Source of the DNA: Streptomyces durmitorensis
Lineage (GTDB): Bacteria; Actinomycetota; Actinomycetes; Streptomycetales; Streptomycetaceae
Assembly: GCF_023498005.1 (NCBI RefSeq)
Contig: NZ_CP097289.1
Location: 372,001-436,000, forward strand
DNA: 64,000 bases
Direction: 5' to 3'
The notes under the pieces are model-generated. The model had not been told where the DNA came from. It did no database searches and saw only the letters and a list, made by a program, of their open reading frames with translations. Below are positions 25,228-34,919 of the stretch, in pieces (within the stretch, counting starts at the first letter, position 1; each line of letters opens with the position of its first letter). The position numbers and the translations under genes were made by a program.

Positions 25228-26508
25228 ATGGGAATCCGACTCGGTTGCATCGCCGACGACTTCACCGGCGCCACGGACCTGGCCAACAACCTGGTGCGCG
25301 CGGGCATGCGCGTGATCCAGCTGATCGACGTACCGCAGGCCGGAGCCGAAGCCCCGCTCGACGCGGACGCGGTCGTCATCGCGCTCAAGTCACGGACCAG
25401 CCCGGCCTCCGACGCCGTCGAGGCCTCGCTGCGGGCGCTTCAGTGGCTGCGGTCGGCGGGCGCGGAACAGATCTACTTCAAGTACTGCTCGACCTTCGAC
25501 TCGACGCGGGCCGGCAACATCGGGCCCGTCACCGAGGCCCTGATGGACACACTCGGCACCGATTTCACGGTCGCGACCCCGGCCTTCCCCGACAACGGGC
25601 GCACCGTCTTCAAGGGCCATCTCTTCGTCGGCGACGTCCTGCTCAGCGAGAGCGGCATGCGCCATCACCCGCTGACGCCGATGACCGACTCCAACCTGGT
25701 GTCCGTGCTCGGCGCGCAGACCGCCCGCCCGGTCGGACTCATCGACCACACCGTGGTCGCCGCCGGTGCCGATGCGATCGGAGAGCGGGTCGTCGCGCTG
25801 CGCGAGGAGGGCATCGGCGCCGCGATCGTCGACGCCGTCTCGAACGACGATCTCGTACGGCTTGGCGCGGCGGTCAAGGGGCTGCCGCTGGTGACCGCGG
25901 GGTCGGGTCTGGCGATCGGCCTGCCCGCGAACTGGGGCTTCGAGCCGTCCCCCGGCGCGGCCCGGCTGCCCCGGCCCACAGGGCATCAAGCGGTCGTCTC
26001 CGGGTCGGTTTCCAGTGCCACCAATGGTCAGGTCCGGGAGTTCCTGCGAAGTGGCGGGCCCGCGTTCAGCGTGGACCCGCTGCGGATCGCCGACGGCGAG
26101 GACGTGGCCGGGCAGGCCCTGGCCTTCGCCGCCGCGCGGCTGGCCGACGGGCCGGTGCTCGTCTACTCCACCGAGGCGCCCGACGCGGTCAAGAGCGTCC
26201 AGGGCCGCCTCGGTGTCGCCGAGGCCGGTGAGCTCGTCGAGCAGACCCTGGCCCGCGTCGCCCAGGGGCTCGTGGGACTCGGTGTCCGTCAGCTCGTCGT
26301 CGCCGGCGGCGAGACCTCGGGCGCGGTCGTCCAGGCGCTCGGCCTGACGGGTCTGCGCATCGGACCGCAGATCGACCCCGGTGTGCCGTGGTGCGCGGCG
26401 GCCCTGCCCGGCGGGGACACGCTCCACATCGCGCTGAAGTCCGGCAACTTCGGCGGCCCCGACTTCTTCGCCTCGTCCTTCGCCCACCTCGCCCGGGAGA
26501 CCGCATGA
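25228..26508 (+). CDS. otnK: 3-oxo-tetronate kinase, DUF1537 family
   Basis: A 426-residue DUF1537 kinase: N-terminal substrate domain beginning GCIADDFTGATDLANNLVRAG and a C-terminal nucleotide domain with VAGGETSGAVVQALG and a late ALKSGNFGG. OtnK phosphorylates 3-oxo-tetronate at position 4 with ATP, a function established for this family in acid-sugar pathways. It follows the dehydrogenase directly and overlaps the aldolase-family gene (ATGA at 26505-26508). Confidence 0.9.
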   Translation: MGIRLGCIADDFTGATDLANNLVRAGMRVIQLIDVPQAGAEAPLDADAVVIALKSRTSPASDAVEASLRALQWLRSAGAEQIYFKYCSTFDSTRAGNIGPVTEALMDTLGTDFTVATPAFPDNGRTVFKGHLFVGDVLLSESGMRHHPLTPMTDSNLVSVLGAQTARPVGLIDHTVVAAGADAIGERVVALREEGIGAAIVDAVSNDDLVRLGAAVKGLPLVTAGSGLAIGLPANWGFEPSPGAARLPRPTGHQAVVSGSVSSATNGQVREFLRSGGPAFSVDPLRIADGEDVAGQALAFAAARLADGPVLVYSTEAPDAVKSVQGRLGVAEAGELVEQTLARVAQGLVGLGVRQLVVAGGETSGAVVQALGLTGLRIGPQIDPGVPWCAAALPGGDTLHIALKSGNFGGPDFFASSFAHLARETA

Positions 26509-27188
26509 CGCGGCTCCCGAGCCCGGCCGAGAGCGACGTGGACGCGGCGCGCGCCGAGATCGTCCGGGTGGGCACGAGTCTCTTCGCCCGGGGCTACGTC
26601 CATGCCAGCGCCGGCAACATCAGCGCGCGGCTCGGCGACTCCCACCTGATCACGCCCACCGACGCCGCCCTGGGCTTCCTCGGCCCCGAGCGCCTGGCCC
26701 TGGTCGACGCCGGAGGCGAGCAGATCGCGGGCGACCGTGCCAGCAAGACCCTCACCCTGCACCGGCGCATCTGTGCCGCCGACCCCACGGCACGGTTCGT
26801 CGTCCACACCCACTCCACGCATCTGGTCGCGCTCACCCTGGCCGGCGTGTGGAGCACGGACGACGTGCTTCCGCCCCTCACGCCGTACTACGTCATGAAG
26901 GTCGGGCACGTCCCGCTCATCCCCTACCACCGGCCCGGCGATCCCCGCGTGGCCGACCTGGTGACCGGCCACATCGCTGATCATGCCGCTGGAGGCACCC
27001 CGATCAGGGCCGTCCTGCTCGACCGTCTGGGCCCGGTGGTCTGGGGCCCGGACGCCGCATCCGCTCTCGCCGTCCTCGAAGAACTCGAGGAAACGGCACG
27101 CCTCTGGCTCCTGACCGACCGTCGCCCCGAGCCGCTCCCCTCCCCCGCTCTCGACGAACTCAAGGCCGTGTTCGGCGCCTCTTGGTGA
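26505..27188 (+). CDS. otnC: 3-oxo-tetronate 4-phosphate decarboxylase (class II aldolase fold)
   Basis: A 227-residue class II aldolase-family protein: SAGNIS at 35-40, the phosphate/metal loop around ASK (79-81) and metal histidines in HTHSTH (101-106). OtnC decarboxylates 3-oxo-tetronate 4-phosphate to dihydroxyacetone phosphate. In most family members the residue after the SK pair is an acidic catalytic residue; here it is Thr82, which deserves a check. The start overlaps the kinase stop. Confidence 0.85.
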   Translation: MTRLPSPAESDVDAARAEIVRVGTSLFARGYVHASAGNISARLGDSHLITPTDAALGFLGPERLALVDAGGEQIAGDRASKTLTLHRRICAADPTARFVVHTHSTHLVALTLAGVWSTDDVLPPLTPYYVMKVGHVPLIPYHRPGDPRVADLVTGHIADHAAGGTPIRAVLLDRLGPVVWGPDAASALAVLEELEETARLWLLTDRRPEPLPSPALDELKAVFGASW

Positions 27189-27237
27189 TCGCGCACCGCC
27201 CGTCGGAGAATCCCCTGAGCCGCAGTAAGGATTCCGC

Positions 27238-28542
27238 ATGTCCACGTCCACCACCACGGCGGAGGCCCCCGACCTCGCCCGTGAGAACGCCGTGTTCCGC
27301 AAGGTCGTTCTCCGCATCGTCCCCTTCCTGATCCTCTGTTACGTCTTCTCGTACCTGGACCGCGTCAACGTCGGCTTCGCGAAGCTGCAGATGTCCGACG
27401 ACCTGGGTCTGAGCGAAGCGGCGTACGGCCTCGGCGCAGGACTGTTCTTCATCGGCTACTTCATCTTCGAGGTCCCCTCGAACCTCATGCTGCAGCGTGT
27501 GGGCGCACGCACCTGGATCGCCCGGATCATGATCACCTGGGGTCTCATCTCGGGGGCCTTCGCGCTCGTCACCAACGAGACGATGTTCTACGTGCTGCGC
27601 TTCCTGCTCGGCGCCGCGGAGGCCGGGTTCTACCCCGGTGTCATCCTCTACTGCACCTACTGGTTCCCCTCCCACCGCCGGGCCCGCGTGATCGCGATGT
27701 TCATGTCGGCGATCCCCGTGGCCGGGATCTTCGGCAACCCGCTCTCCGGCTGGATCATGGACACGTTCGACGGGGTCAGCGGATGGCACGGCTGGCAGTG
27801 GATGTTCCTGCTCGAGGCGATTCCGGCGCTCCTCATCGGCGTCGCGACGGTGTTCTACCTCGACAATGGCGTGCGCAGCGCCAAGTGGCTCTCCGACGAG
27901 GAGAAGGACATCGTGGAGGCGGCGATCGCCAAGGACACCGCGCACCAGAAGCACAGCCGGGTCTGGGACGGCTTCCGCGACCCCAAGGTGTGGCTGATGT
28001 GCCTCATCTACTTCTGCTTCGTGATGGGCCAGTACGCCCTGACGTTCTGGATGCCCACCTTCGTCAAGTCCACCGGCATCGACGACAACTTCACCATCGG
28101 CGTGCTCAGCGCCGTGCCGTTCGTCGCCGCGCTGATCGCGATGAACCTGTTCGGACGCTCCGCGGACAAGCGCCGCGAGCGCCGCTGGCACCTGGTCGTC
28201 CCCAGCCTCATGGGTGCCGTCGGCTTCTCGCTGGCCGCCAGTTGGAGCGGGTCGACGGTGCTGTCCCTGATCGCCCTGTCCTTCGCCGCGGCCGGCGTGC
28301 TCACCTGCGCCCCGCTGTTCTGGTCGCTGCCCACCGCGTTCCTCGGCGGCACCGCCGCCGCGGCCGGGCTCGCTCTGATCAACTCGGTGGGCAACCTGGC
28401 CGGCTTCGTCAGCCCGTACATGATCGGCGGGCTCAAGGACGCCACCGGCTCGACCTCCATCCCGATGTACGTCCTTGCCCTGAGCCTCGTCGTCGGCGCG
28501 GTCGCCGTGCTGAGCACCAAGAAGGACGTCGTCAACCGATGA
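27238..28542 (+). CDS. MFS transporter, ACS family
   Basis: A 434-residue major facilitator of the anion:cation symporter type, with twelve segments and the signature start [30 protein letters not shown]. Related proteins import tartrate, glucarate and other acid sugars. Within this operon it is the obvious importer of threonate and erythronate. ATG 27238 has AAGGA upstream. Its TGA overlaps an ATG in another frame, but the next gene starts 35 bases later. Confidence 0.88.
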   Translation: MSTSTTTAEAPDLARENAVFRKVVLRIVPFLILCYVFSYLDRVNVGFAKLQMSDDLGLSEAAYGLGAGLFFIGYFIFEVPSNLMLQRVGARTWIARIMITWGLISGAFALVTNETMFYVLRFLLGAAEAGFYPGVILYCTYWFPSHRRARVIAMFMSAIPVAGIFGNPLSGWIMDTFDGVSGWHGWQWMFLLEAIPALLIGVATVFYLDNGVRSAKWLSDEEKDIVEAAIAKDTAHQKHSRVWDGFRDPKVWLMCLIYFCFVMGQYALTFWMPTFVKSTGIDDNFTIGVLSAVPFVAALIAMNLFGRSADKRRERRWHLVVPSLMGAVGFSLAASWSGSTVLSLIALSFAAAGVLTCAPLFWSLPTAFLGGTAAAAGLALINSVGNLAGFVSPYMIGGLKDATGSTSIPMYVLALSLVVGAVAVLSTKKDVVNR

Positions 28543-28577
28543 CCGGGTCCGGTCCCGACCCCACCACAGGAGCACGC

Positions 28578-29381
28578 ATGCCGAGGTTCGCCGCGAACCT
28601 GTCCATGATGTACACGGAAGTCGACTTCCTCGACCGCTTCGCCGCGGCCTCGGCCGACGGCTTCGAGGGCGTCGAGTACCTCTTCCCCTACGCCCACGAA
28701 CCCGCCGAGCTGCGCAGCAGGCTCGACGACCACGGCCTGCGGCAGGTGCTGTTCAACGCGCCTCCCGGAGCCTGGGAGTCCGGCGAGCGGGGCATCGCCG
28801 CGCTGCCCGGCCGCGAGGCCGAACTCCGCTCCGGGATCGAGCGGGCCCTTGAGTACGCCGCCGCGCTCGGCTGCGGCCAGGTGCACGTGATGGCCGGTCT
28901 CCTGCCGCCGGACGCGACGACCGCCGAGCGGGCCGCGCACCGCGCCACCTACCTGACCAACTTGGCCTGGGCCGCCGAGCAGGCCGCCGCCACGGAGGTC
29001 GACCTCCTGATCGAGCCGATCAACGGCCGTGACATGCCGGGCTACTTCCTGCACCGGCAGGCCGAGGCGCACGCGATCGTGCAGGAGGTGGGCGCGCCGA
29101 ATCTCAAGGTGCAGCTCGACCTCTACCACTGCCAGATCGTGGAGGGCGACCTCACCACGACCCTGCGCCGCGACCTTCCCACCGGTCGCGTCGGCCATCT
29201 GCAGATCGCGGGCGTCCCCGACCGCCACGAGCCCGACCAGGGCGAACTCGACGTCCGCCATCTGTTCGACGTCGTCGACGATCTTGGCTTCGACGGGTGG
29301 ATCGGCTGCGAGTACAACCCCCGGGCCGGTACGAGCGAGGGGCTCGGCTGGCTCAAGAACTACCGAGGAGAACGCGCATGA
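28578..29381 (+). CDS. otnI: 2-oxo-tetronate isomerase (hydroxypyruvate isomerase family)
   Basis: A 267-residue TIM-barrel isomerase: [20 protein letters not shown] at the start, then metal and base residues in [16 protein letters not shown] (Glu), [10 protein letters not shown] (Asp) and IGCEYNPR (Glu). OtnI interconverts 2-oxo- and 3-oxo-tetronate, linking the LtnD product to OtnK. ATG 28578 is chosen over an in-frame upstream ATG at 28539 because CAGGAG precedes it. It overlaps the next gene by ATGA. Confidence 0.88.
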   Translation: MPRFAANLSMMYTEVDFLDRFAAASADGFEGVEYLFPYAHEPAELRSRLDDHGLRQVLFNAPPGAWESGERGIAALPGREAELRSGIERALEYAAALGCGQVHVMAGLLPPDATTAERAAHRATYLTNLAWAAEQAAATEVDLLIEPINGRDMPGYFLHRQAEAHAIVQEVGAPNLKVQLDLYHCQIVEGDLTTTLRRDLPTGRVGHLQIAGVPDRHEPDQGELDVRHLFDVVDDLGFDGWIGCEYNPRAGTSEGLGWLKNYRGERA

Positions 29382-30418
29382 GGATCGTCATCACCGGTGG
29401 CTTCGGCTTCCTGGGCCGGCAGGTCGCCGAAGCCCTGCTGCAGCGGCGGACCCTGTGCGGAGCGCCCATCGACCGCCTTGTGCTCGCCGACCGGTTCGTA
29501 CCGACCGGGGCGCCGCCGGCGGCCGACCCGCTGGTGGACGTCGTCCAGGGCGACCTGAGCGAGCGCCTCGACGAGATCTTCGCGCAGCCGGTGGACGTCC
29601 TGATCCACCTGGCGGCGGCGGTCTCCTCCGAGTGCGAGGCCGACTTCGACCTCGGCATGAGCGCCAACCTGGACACCACCCGCGCGCTGCTCGACGCCGC
29701 CCGCGCGCAGGCGGCCACCGGCGGTCCCACGCCCCGGGTGGTGTTCTCCAGCAGCGTCGCGGTCTACGGTTCCGACGCCGCGCTGCCCCTGCCGGAGGTG
29801 GTCGGCGAGTCCACACTGCCCACGCCGCAGTCCAGCTACGGGACGCAGAAGCGCATCTGCGAGCAACTGGTCGCCGAGTACACCCGCCGGGGCTTCGTCG
29901 ACGGGCGCGTGGCGCGCCTGATGACCGTCTCGGTGCGGCCGGGCAAGCCCAACGCGGCCGCGTCCAGCTTCCTGTCCGGCATCGTCCGCGAGCCCCTCTC
30001 CGGTCTGCCCGCCACCTGCCCGGTCAGCCCTGATCTGCGGGTCGCCCTGGCCTCGCCGCGGCGCACCGTCGAGGGCATCCTGCGCATCACCGAGGCCCGG
30101 CGCGGCAGCGGGCCCGGCGAGCTCGACGGAGGGCTTCCGGTCAATCTGCCGGCGCTCACGGTCACGGTCGCCGAGATGCTCGACACCCTGCGCCGGGTGG
30201 CCGGTGACGCCGTCGCCGACCTGGTGACGGTCGCGCCCGACCCCGCCGTCGAGGCCATCGTCGGCTCCTGGCCCGCCTCCTTCGACAACGCGCGCGCCAC
30301 GGCTCTGGGCCTGCGGCCCGACGAGAGCTTCGAGTCGGTGGTGCGGGCCTATGCCGAGGACCACCCCGAGGCTGTCACGGCCGCGGCGCTGCCCGCAGCC
30401 GGGGCGATCAGGCCCTGA
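29378..30418 (+). CDS. denD: D-erythronate dehydrogenase-like extended SDR (DenD)
   Basis: A 346-residue extended short-chain dehydrogenase: TGGFGFLG at 6-13, SSSVAVYG and the catalytic pair in YGTQK (Tyr154, Lys158). DenD oxidises D-erythronate to 3-oxo-tetronate, which OtnK then phosphorylates. Finding it with LtnD in one operon implies that both tetronate epimers feed the same lower pathway. The start overlaps the isomerase stop. Confidence 0.85.
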   Translation: MRIVITGGFGFLGRQVAEALLQRRTLCGAPIDRLVLADRFVPTGAPPAADPLVDVVQGDLSERLDEIFAQPVDVLIHLAAAVSSECEADFDLGMSANLDTTRALLDAARAQAATGGPTPRVVFSSSVAVYGSDAALPLPEVVGESTLPTPQSSYGTQKRICEQLVAEYTRRGFVDGRVARLMTVSVRPGKPNAAASSFLSGIVREPLSGLPATCPVSPDLRVALASPRRTVEGILRITEARRGSGPGELDGGLPVNLPALTVTVAEMLDTLRRVAGDAVADLVTVAPDPAVEAIVGSWPASFDNARATALGLRPDESFESVVRAYAEDHPEAVTAAALPAAGAIRP

Positions 30419-30422
30419 CGGA

Positions 30423-30435
30423 TAGACTGACGAGC
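30423..30435 (+). promoter_or_regulatory. Candidate -10 for a leaderless gntR transcript
   Basis: TAGACT (30423-30428) fits the -10 consensus and ends seven bases before ATG 30436, which lacks a Shine-Dalgarno sequence. The regulator gene may therefore have its own promoter inside the operon. Confidence 0.4.
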
Positions 30436-31188
30436 ATGTTCTCCAAGGTGAGTGGCCCCATTCGGCTCGCGGACCGGGTCGCCGCGATCCTCTCGGAGGA
30501 GATCGAGTCCGGACGTCTGGCCGAGGGCGACAAGCTGCCGACCGAGGTCGAGTTGGTCAAGCAACTGGGCGTCAGCCGCACCGTGATCCGCGAGGCCGTC
30601 TCGCGGCTGCGCAACGCGGGCCTGGTCGAACCGCGCCAGGGCCGGGGCGTGTTCGTCATGCCCCGGCGCACCCGGCCGCTCGACCTGGAGGCCGAGGCCT
30701 CCGGCACCAAGTCCAAGGTCATGCAGATCGTCGAGGTCCGCCGCGCCATGGAGGGCGAGGCGGCCTCGCTGGCGGCGACCCGGGCGACACCGGACGACGT
30801 CGCCCGGATGCGCCGGTCCCTGGCCGCGATCGACGAGGCGGTCGCGGCCGGCGGTGACGGTGTGGAGGAGGACCTGGCGTTCCATCAGTCGATCGCCGAG
30901 TCGACCGGGAACGCGGTGATGGTCTCCACCGTGCGGTACTTGGGTGAGGTCATGCGCGGCGGCATCCGCGTCACGCGTGCCAACGAGGCGCGGCGCGACG
31001 ACTTCATCGAGGCGGTGCGGGTCGAGCACCACGCGATCCTGGCGGCCGTCGAGTCGGGCGACGCGGCGGCGGCCCGCAGCGCCGTACGCCGTCACATGAA
31101 GCACGCCGCGTCCCGGTTGCAGGACGCGGACGAGGGCTTCTGGACGGAGACGGACGATCTCGGGGTGGACCTGGACACGGCGCCGTGA
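30436..31188 (+). CDS. GntR-family regulator, FadR subfamily
   Basis: A 250-residue regulator with an N-terminal winged helix (LPTEVELVKQLGVSRTVIREAVSRLRNAG) and a C-terminal FCD ligand domain with metal-binding-type histidines (DLAFHQSIAEST, VEHHAILAAVESGD). It closes the tetronate operon and most likely represses it through the 24218 palindrome, responding to a tetronate or a pathway intermediate. It is followed by a run of TGACG repeats and a long terminator hairpin. Confidence 0.88.
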   Translation: MFSKVSGPIRLADRVAAILSEEIESGRLAEGDKLPTEVELVKQLGVSRTVIREAVSRLRNAGLVEPRQGRGVFVMPRRTRPLDLEAEASGTKSKVMQIVEVRRAMEGEAASLAATRATPDDVARMRRSLAAIDEAVAAGGDGVEEDLAFHQSIAESTGNAVMVSTVRYLGEVMRGGIRVTRANEARRDDFIEAVRVEHHAILAAVESGDAAAARSAVRRHMKHAASRLQDADEGFWTETDDLGVDLDTAP

Positions 31189-31213
31189 CGTGACGTGACG
31201 TGAGTGGGTACGC

Positions 31214-31260
31214 CTGATGCGCGGAGGGGCGGGCCAAGTGGCCCGCCCTCCGCGCATCAG
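31214..31260 (+). terminator. Long terminator hairpin after the tetronate operon
   Basis: CTGATGCGCGGAGG... pairs with its complement over 21 base pairs with one bulged G and a four-base AAGT loop. It is the strongest hairpin in the window and should end the operon. Just before it, TGACG is repeated about four times (31186-31203). Confidence 0.8.
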
Positions 31261-31347
31261 TGGCTCACGCCATCGCCGCCCGGCGACTTCAGGGCGACCG
31301 GGCACTCACCCGGCAAGCGCCACGCAGGTGCCAGGCAGGATATGACC

Positions 31348-32097
31348 ATGCATCGTCAACAGATCAGCTCCATCGCCCACTCCGGCCACCCCATCGCCGC
31401 TCCGCTGAGCGACGATTCCGTGCACGCGCTCCTCGACCGCGCCCTTCCGCACGGCGAGGCACGGCTCCTCGATCTCGGCTGCGGATCGGGCACGTGGCCG
31501 GCGCGCGCACAGGCCATGCGCCCCAGCCTCCGTGCCGATGGTGTGGACATCGACGCGGGGGCCATCGCCGCTGCCAGGCGTGCCGCCGACGAAGCGGGTC
31601 TCGGTGACCGGGTCGCGTTCCACACCCAGGACGCCGCGGAGTTCACTTCCCCGCACCTCTACGACGTGGTGGTCAGCGTCGGTGCCACACACGCCTTCGG
31701 CGGCCTGCTGCCCACCTTGAAGGCCGCCGGCCGTCACCTCTCCCCCGGCGGGAGCGTCCTCGTCGGCGACGGCTTCTGGGAACGCGAGCCCGACCGGGCG
31801 ACCCTCGACGCCGGTTTCACCGCTGATGAGTACGTCGACCTGGCCACGACCGTCGACCACGTCATGGCCGAGGGATGGACCCCTGTCTACGGACACGTCA
31901 GCACCCTCCAGGAGTGGGACGCCTACGAATGGTCCTGGACGGGCGACCTCTCCCGATGGGCCCTCGACCACCCCGAGCACCCCGACACCGGCCAGGCCCT
32001 CGAAGCCGCCGCCGCACACCGCGACGCCTGGCTCCACGGCTACCGGGGCACACTCGGATTCGTCACCCTGCTCCTGCGCCGGACGCCCACGCCCTGA
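31348..32097 (+). CDS. SAM-dependent methyltransferase
   Basis: A 249-residue class I methyltransferase: motif I LLDLGCGSGTWPARA near residue 45, an acidic loop DGVDIDAGAIAAARR, and a motif-IV-like YDVVVSVGATHAFG. ATG 31348 is preferred over ATG 31342 because AGGA is correctly spaced only for the former. Its tryptophan-rich C-terminal half (WDAYEWSWTGDLSRW) is of the kind seen in small-molecule methyltransferases. Substrate unknown. It converges on the next gene with seven bases between stops. Confidence 0.82.
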   Translation: MHRQQISSIAHSGHPIAAPLSDDSVHALLDRALPHGEARLLDLGCGSGTWPARAQAMRPSLRADGVDIDAGAIAAARRAADEAGLGDRVAFHTQDAAEFTSPHLYDVVVSVGATHAFGGLLPTLKAAGRHLSPGGSVLVGDGFWEREPDRATLDAGFTADEYVDLATTVDHVMAEGWTPVYGHVSTLQEWDAYEWSWTGDLSRWALDHPEHPDTGQALEAAAAHRDAWLHGYRGTLGFVTLLLRRTPTP

Positions 32098-32104
32098 CCG
32101 CTGT

Positions 32105-32710
32105 TCAGGCCTGCGGCTGCGCTCCCGGGTCCTCGCTCATGAACTCCGTGACCAGCTCGGGCGGGTTGGCGGCCGCGGTCAGCGCGAACATCTCGTCGGG
32201 GTCGAACATGTTGTAGAGGATCACCGGCAGGGGCCGCCCGAAGACGCCGACGAGGCGGCCGTCCGCGTGGAGTTGGCGCGCCAGGTCGACGCAGAGCGTG
32301 TTGAAGTGCTCCGCGAGCTGTTCGTCGCGCTCGTCCTGTTCCTGCTCGGAGAGGTCGTCCTCGTCCTCGTACCAGAGGTCTTGGACCACCGCTTCCCGCC
32401 GGTACAGGTCGGCGCCGACCGGATCGTGTTCGGGATGGTGGCCGACGATGCGGATGCCCTCAAGGCCTGACGGCGGGAAGTAGGCGTAGTTCCAGCGCGC
32501 CTCCCACGGCTCCGAGGAGCCTGTCTCCGCAAGCTGCCGGGCCACCCCCGTCTCGGTGTTGTAGCCGATCGCCACGTAGGGGTGTCGGGGGTCCTGGTCG
32601 ACGCTGTCGATACGGAACGTGACCACGTAGATGTCGGAGATCAACTCGTCGGGGAACTCGCCCAGGGTGCGCAGCGCCATCTGCTCCATGTGGCGTCGGA
32701 ATGTCGTCAA
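32105..32710 (-). CDS. Hypothetical acidic protein
   Basis: A 201-residue protein; TTG 32710 is chosen because it overlaps the stop of the VCBS gene (TTGA) and follows AGAGGAG. It begins LTTFRRHMEQMALRTLGEFPDELISDIYVV. A beta-rich part contains YVAIGYNTETGVARQL and ARWNYAYFPP, and a very acidic helix (DEDDLSEQEQDERDEQLAEH) follows. It recalls DUF4303-like proteins but I cannot confirm that. Confidence 0.7.
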   Translation of the reverse strand: MTTFRRHMEQMALRTLGEFPDELISDIYVVTFRIDSVDQDPRHPYVAIGYNTETGVARQLAETGSSEPWEARWNYAYFPPSGLEGIRIVGHHPEHDPVGADLYRREAVVQDLWYEDEDDLSEQEQDERDEQLAEHFNTLCVDLARQLHADGRLVGVFGRPLPVILYNMFDPDEMFALTAAANPPELVTEFMSEDPGAQPQA

Positions 32711-34182
32711 CGGCTCTTCTCCTCTGCCGTGTGGCGGGCCAGGTCCGCGGCGTCGAAGGATGCCATGTCCTTGCCTGCGCCGTTGATGATCCACCAGTCC
32801 CGCCCGAGGTCGGTCTGGTAGGCGGTGGCCAGGACGAGTTCGTCGCGGGTGTCCCCGTCGAAATCGGCCGCGCTCACAGGACTGCCCGCCCAGTGCTGTG
32901 AATTCAGGGGATCGGGGTCGGGCACGTGGCGCGAGCGGGGCACGTGACGCCATGGCTGGGAGCCGAGGCCGGGAGAGGAGCCGCCCCGCAGGATGTCCAC
33001 GCTGCCGCTTTCGCCCCAGCGGTCGCCCGCGCTGTGCACCGCGAGGTCGTCGCAGCCGTCGCCGTTCACGTCTCCGGCGACCAGACCGATGCCGAAGCCG
33101 CCCTTGCGGGCGCCGCCCTCGATGACGACGCGGGCTTCGGGCGTCCTGCCGTAGCGGATGGTCACCGTGCCCTTGCGGTCGGCCGGTTCCAGTTCCTCGT
33201 CGTCGGGAATGCCGCTGTCGCCGAGGGCGATGTCGGGCCGCCGGTCACCGTCGAAGTCACCGACGGCGATGCTTTCGCCCTTCGGTAGCCGTTCGGGTTC
33301 CTTGCCGAGACCGGTCGCCGTGTCGGCTCCGCCGGTCAGGAGCAGCGGCGTGCCCGGCGCTGCGGGCTCGTAGACGAAGAGGTCGGTGGCGCGGTCGCCG
33401 GTGGCCTCCGCGGCGATGAGCTGGAGGTCGACCACCGCGTTGGCCCCGCGTGGGTCCGGGTCGGCGCGCTCGCTGGTCCGTGCGGGCTCTCCCGTACGCG
33501 TGAACGGGCCGTGCAGCACCACAAGGCGCCGCTTGTCCGTATCGGTGCGGAAGGTGGCCAGGTCAGCGTGGCCGTCCCCGTCGAAGTCACCGGCCACCGG
33601 CTGGTCGCCGTAGACGCCGTGGCCCTTGCCGTCGATCGCGGACTCGCCCTTGCCGACGTGCGGCAGCCGGACGCGGGCGGGCCGGTGAGCGGGGTCCGGT
33701 CCTTCGGGGTCGCCCCACTGCACATGGGCGCTGCCACCCGCGACGAGGTCGAGGTGGCCGTCGCCGTCCAGGTCGGCGACGGTGGGACCGGACAGTCCGT
33801 AGGACATGCCGTCGTGTGCGGGCAGCCGGAAGTCCTTGGGCGTGAACACCGTCCGGTGTCCGGGGCGCGGACCGTGCGCCGAGCCGTACACCAGGGCGAT
33901 GCGGCCGGTCTCGGAGACGTCCCCATTACTGGCCGGCACCTCGGCTGCCAGGTCGGGGTGGCCGTCGCCGTCGAAGTCGGGGGCGGGTGTGCCCACCCGG
34001 CCCGCGGGTCCGGACGTGCCGTCGGGCGCCGACGGGCGGCAGGCGCTGTCCGGGATCGGCGGGCGGACCTCGTGGTTGTACGCACCCGTGGCGGCGCCCA
34101 TCACCAGTGCGGCGGCGAGGAGGCAAAGACCCCCTCGCCGCCGCAAGCCCTTGCAAGTGCCCTCTGCCCGCTCGTACTTCAT
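32707..34182 (-). CDS. Secreted FG-GAP/VCBS repeat protein
   Basis: A 491-residue protein from ATG 34182, with a signal peptide or anchor at about 13-36 (LCLLAAALVMGAATGAY). At least six FG-GAP/VCBS repeats follow, each with a calcium-type DxDGDGxxDL loop (DFDGDGHPDLAAE, DLDGDGHLDLVAG, DFDGDGHADLATF, DFDGDRRPDIALG, DVNGDGCDDLAVH, DFDGDTRDELVLA). This should be an extracellular seven-bladed propeller, often used in adhesion or as a scaffold. It is coupled to the next gene by a TTGA overlap. Confidence 0.85.
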   Translation of the reverse strand: MKYERAEGTCKGLRRRGGLCLLAAALVMGAATGAYNHEVRPPIPDSACRPSAPDGTSGPAGRVGTPAPDFDGDGHPDLAAEVPASNGDVSETGRIALVYGSAHGPRPGHRTVFTPKDFRLPAHDGMSYGLSGPTVADLDGDGHLDLVAGGSAHVQWGDPEGPDPAHRPARVRLPHVGKGESAIDGKGHGVYGDQPVAGDFDGDGHADLATFRTDTDKRRLVVLHGPFTRTGEPARTSERADPDPRGANAVVDLQLIAAEATGDRATDLFVYEPAAPGTPLLLTGGADTATGLGKEPERLPKGESIAVGDFDGDRRPDIALGDSGIPDDEELEPADRKGTVTIRYGRTPEARVVIEGGARKGGFGIGLVAGDVNGDGCDDLAVHSAGDRWGESGSVDILRGGSSPGLGSQPWRHVPRSRHVPDPDPLNSQHWAGSPVSAADFDGDTRDELVLATAYQTDLGRDWWIINGAGKDMASFDAADLARHTAEEKSR

Positions 34183-34302
34183 GGGGCCACTAGATCCGAT
34201 GTACGCGCCCGGTACCAAGGCCCGAGATCACTCCGTTACGCCACCCCGACCCACGTCCCGGCACCCGAGCAGGGCAACACGCCCTGAACGACGAGCATTT
34301 GC

Positions 34303-34710
34303 TCAGTCGATGACCGCTGTGGCTTCGACCTCCACGAGATGGTCGGGCACGTCCAGCGCAGCCACGCCCACCAGTGTGCCGGGCGGCACAGGAGTGCCCC
34401 CCAGTTTCGCGGCCGCCCGCGCGACTCCCTCCCCGAAGAGAGGCATCTTGTCGGGCGTCCAGTCGACGACGTACACGGTCAGCTTCGCCACGTCGTCGAA
34501 GGAACCCCCGGCCGCCGCCAGGGCGGTGGCGACATTGAGGTAACACTGCTCGACCTGGGCGGCGAGGTCTCCTTCGCCGACGGTGACCCCCTCGGCATCC
34601 CAGGCGACCTGCCCGGCTACGAACACCAGCTTCGACCCGGTCGCGATGGACACCTGCCGGTAGGCATCGATCTTCGGCAACCCGTCGGGATTCACCAGGG
34701 TGATGGCCAT
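34303..34710 (-). CDS. RidA-family (YjgF/UK114) protein
   Basis: A 135-residue trimeric RidA-like protein: LVFVAGQVAWDAEG, AAQVEQCYLNVATALAAAGGSFDDVAKLTVYVVD and a conserved PGTLVGVAAL near the end that takes the place of the usual arginine motif (P..R..V). RidA proteins hydrolyse reactive enamines and imines; divergent members vary. It is transcribed away from the Nudix gene across a gap containing two near-palindromes. Confidence 0.82.
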   Translation of the reverse strand: MAITLVNPDGLPKIDAYRQVSIATGSKLVFVAGQVAWDAEGVTVGEGDLAAQVEQCYLNVATALAAAGGSFDDVAKLTVYVVDWTPDKMPLFGEGVARAAAKLGGTPVPPGTLVGVAALDVPDHLVEVEATAVID

Positions 34711-34781
34711 GCTGCCTGTCTCCTCGTCCTGAGAGCCCGCGGGCTCGCTTCCACCGAACCGAGACACTCGTGGTCTCCGGC

Positions 34782-34850
34782 GGTTACTGGGAAACCCTAG
34801 GAGAGTGGCCGTTGACCTGGAAGAACGCACTTTCCGGTGACTGGGTAACC
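34782..34850. promoter_or_regulatory. Two GGTTAC-TGG-GTAACC-like palindromes
   Basis: GGTTACTGGGAAACC (34782-34796) and GGTGACTGGGTAACC (34836-34850) each differ by one base from the perfect palindrome GGTTAC-TGG-GTAACC. They lie 54 bases apart in the divergent gap between the ridA-like and nudix genes. They look like paired operators for a regulator not encoded next door. Confidence 0.5.
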
Positions 34851-34919
34851 GTAGGGTGACCAAGGAGTTCAGGGGCGTGCGCGCGGACGAACACGTCTGC
34901 GGTGACGCCGAAAGCTCCG

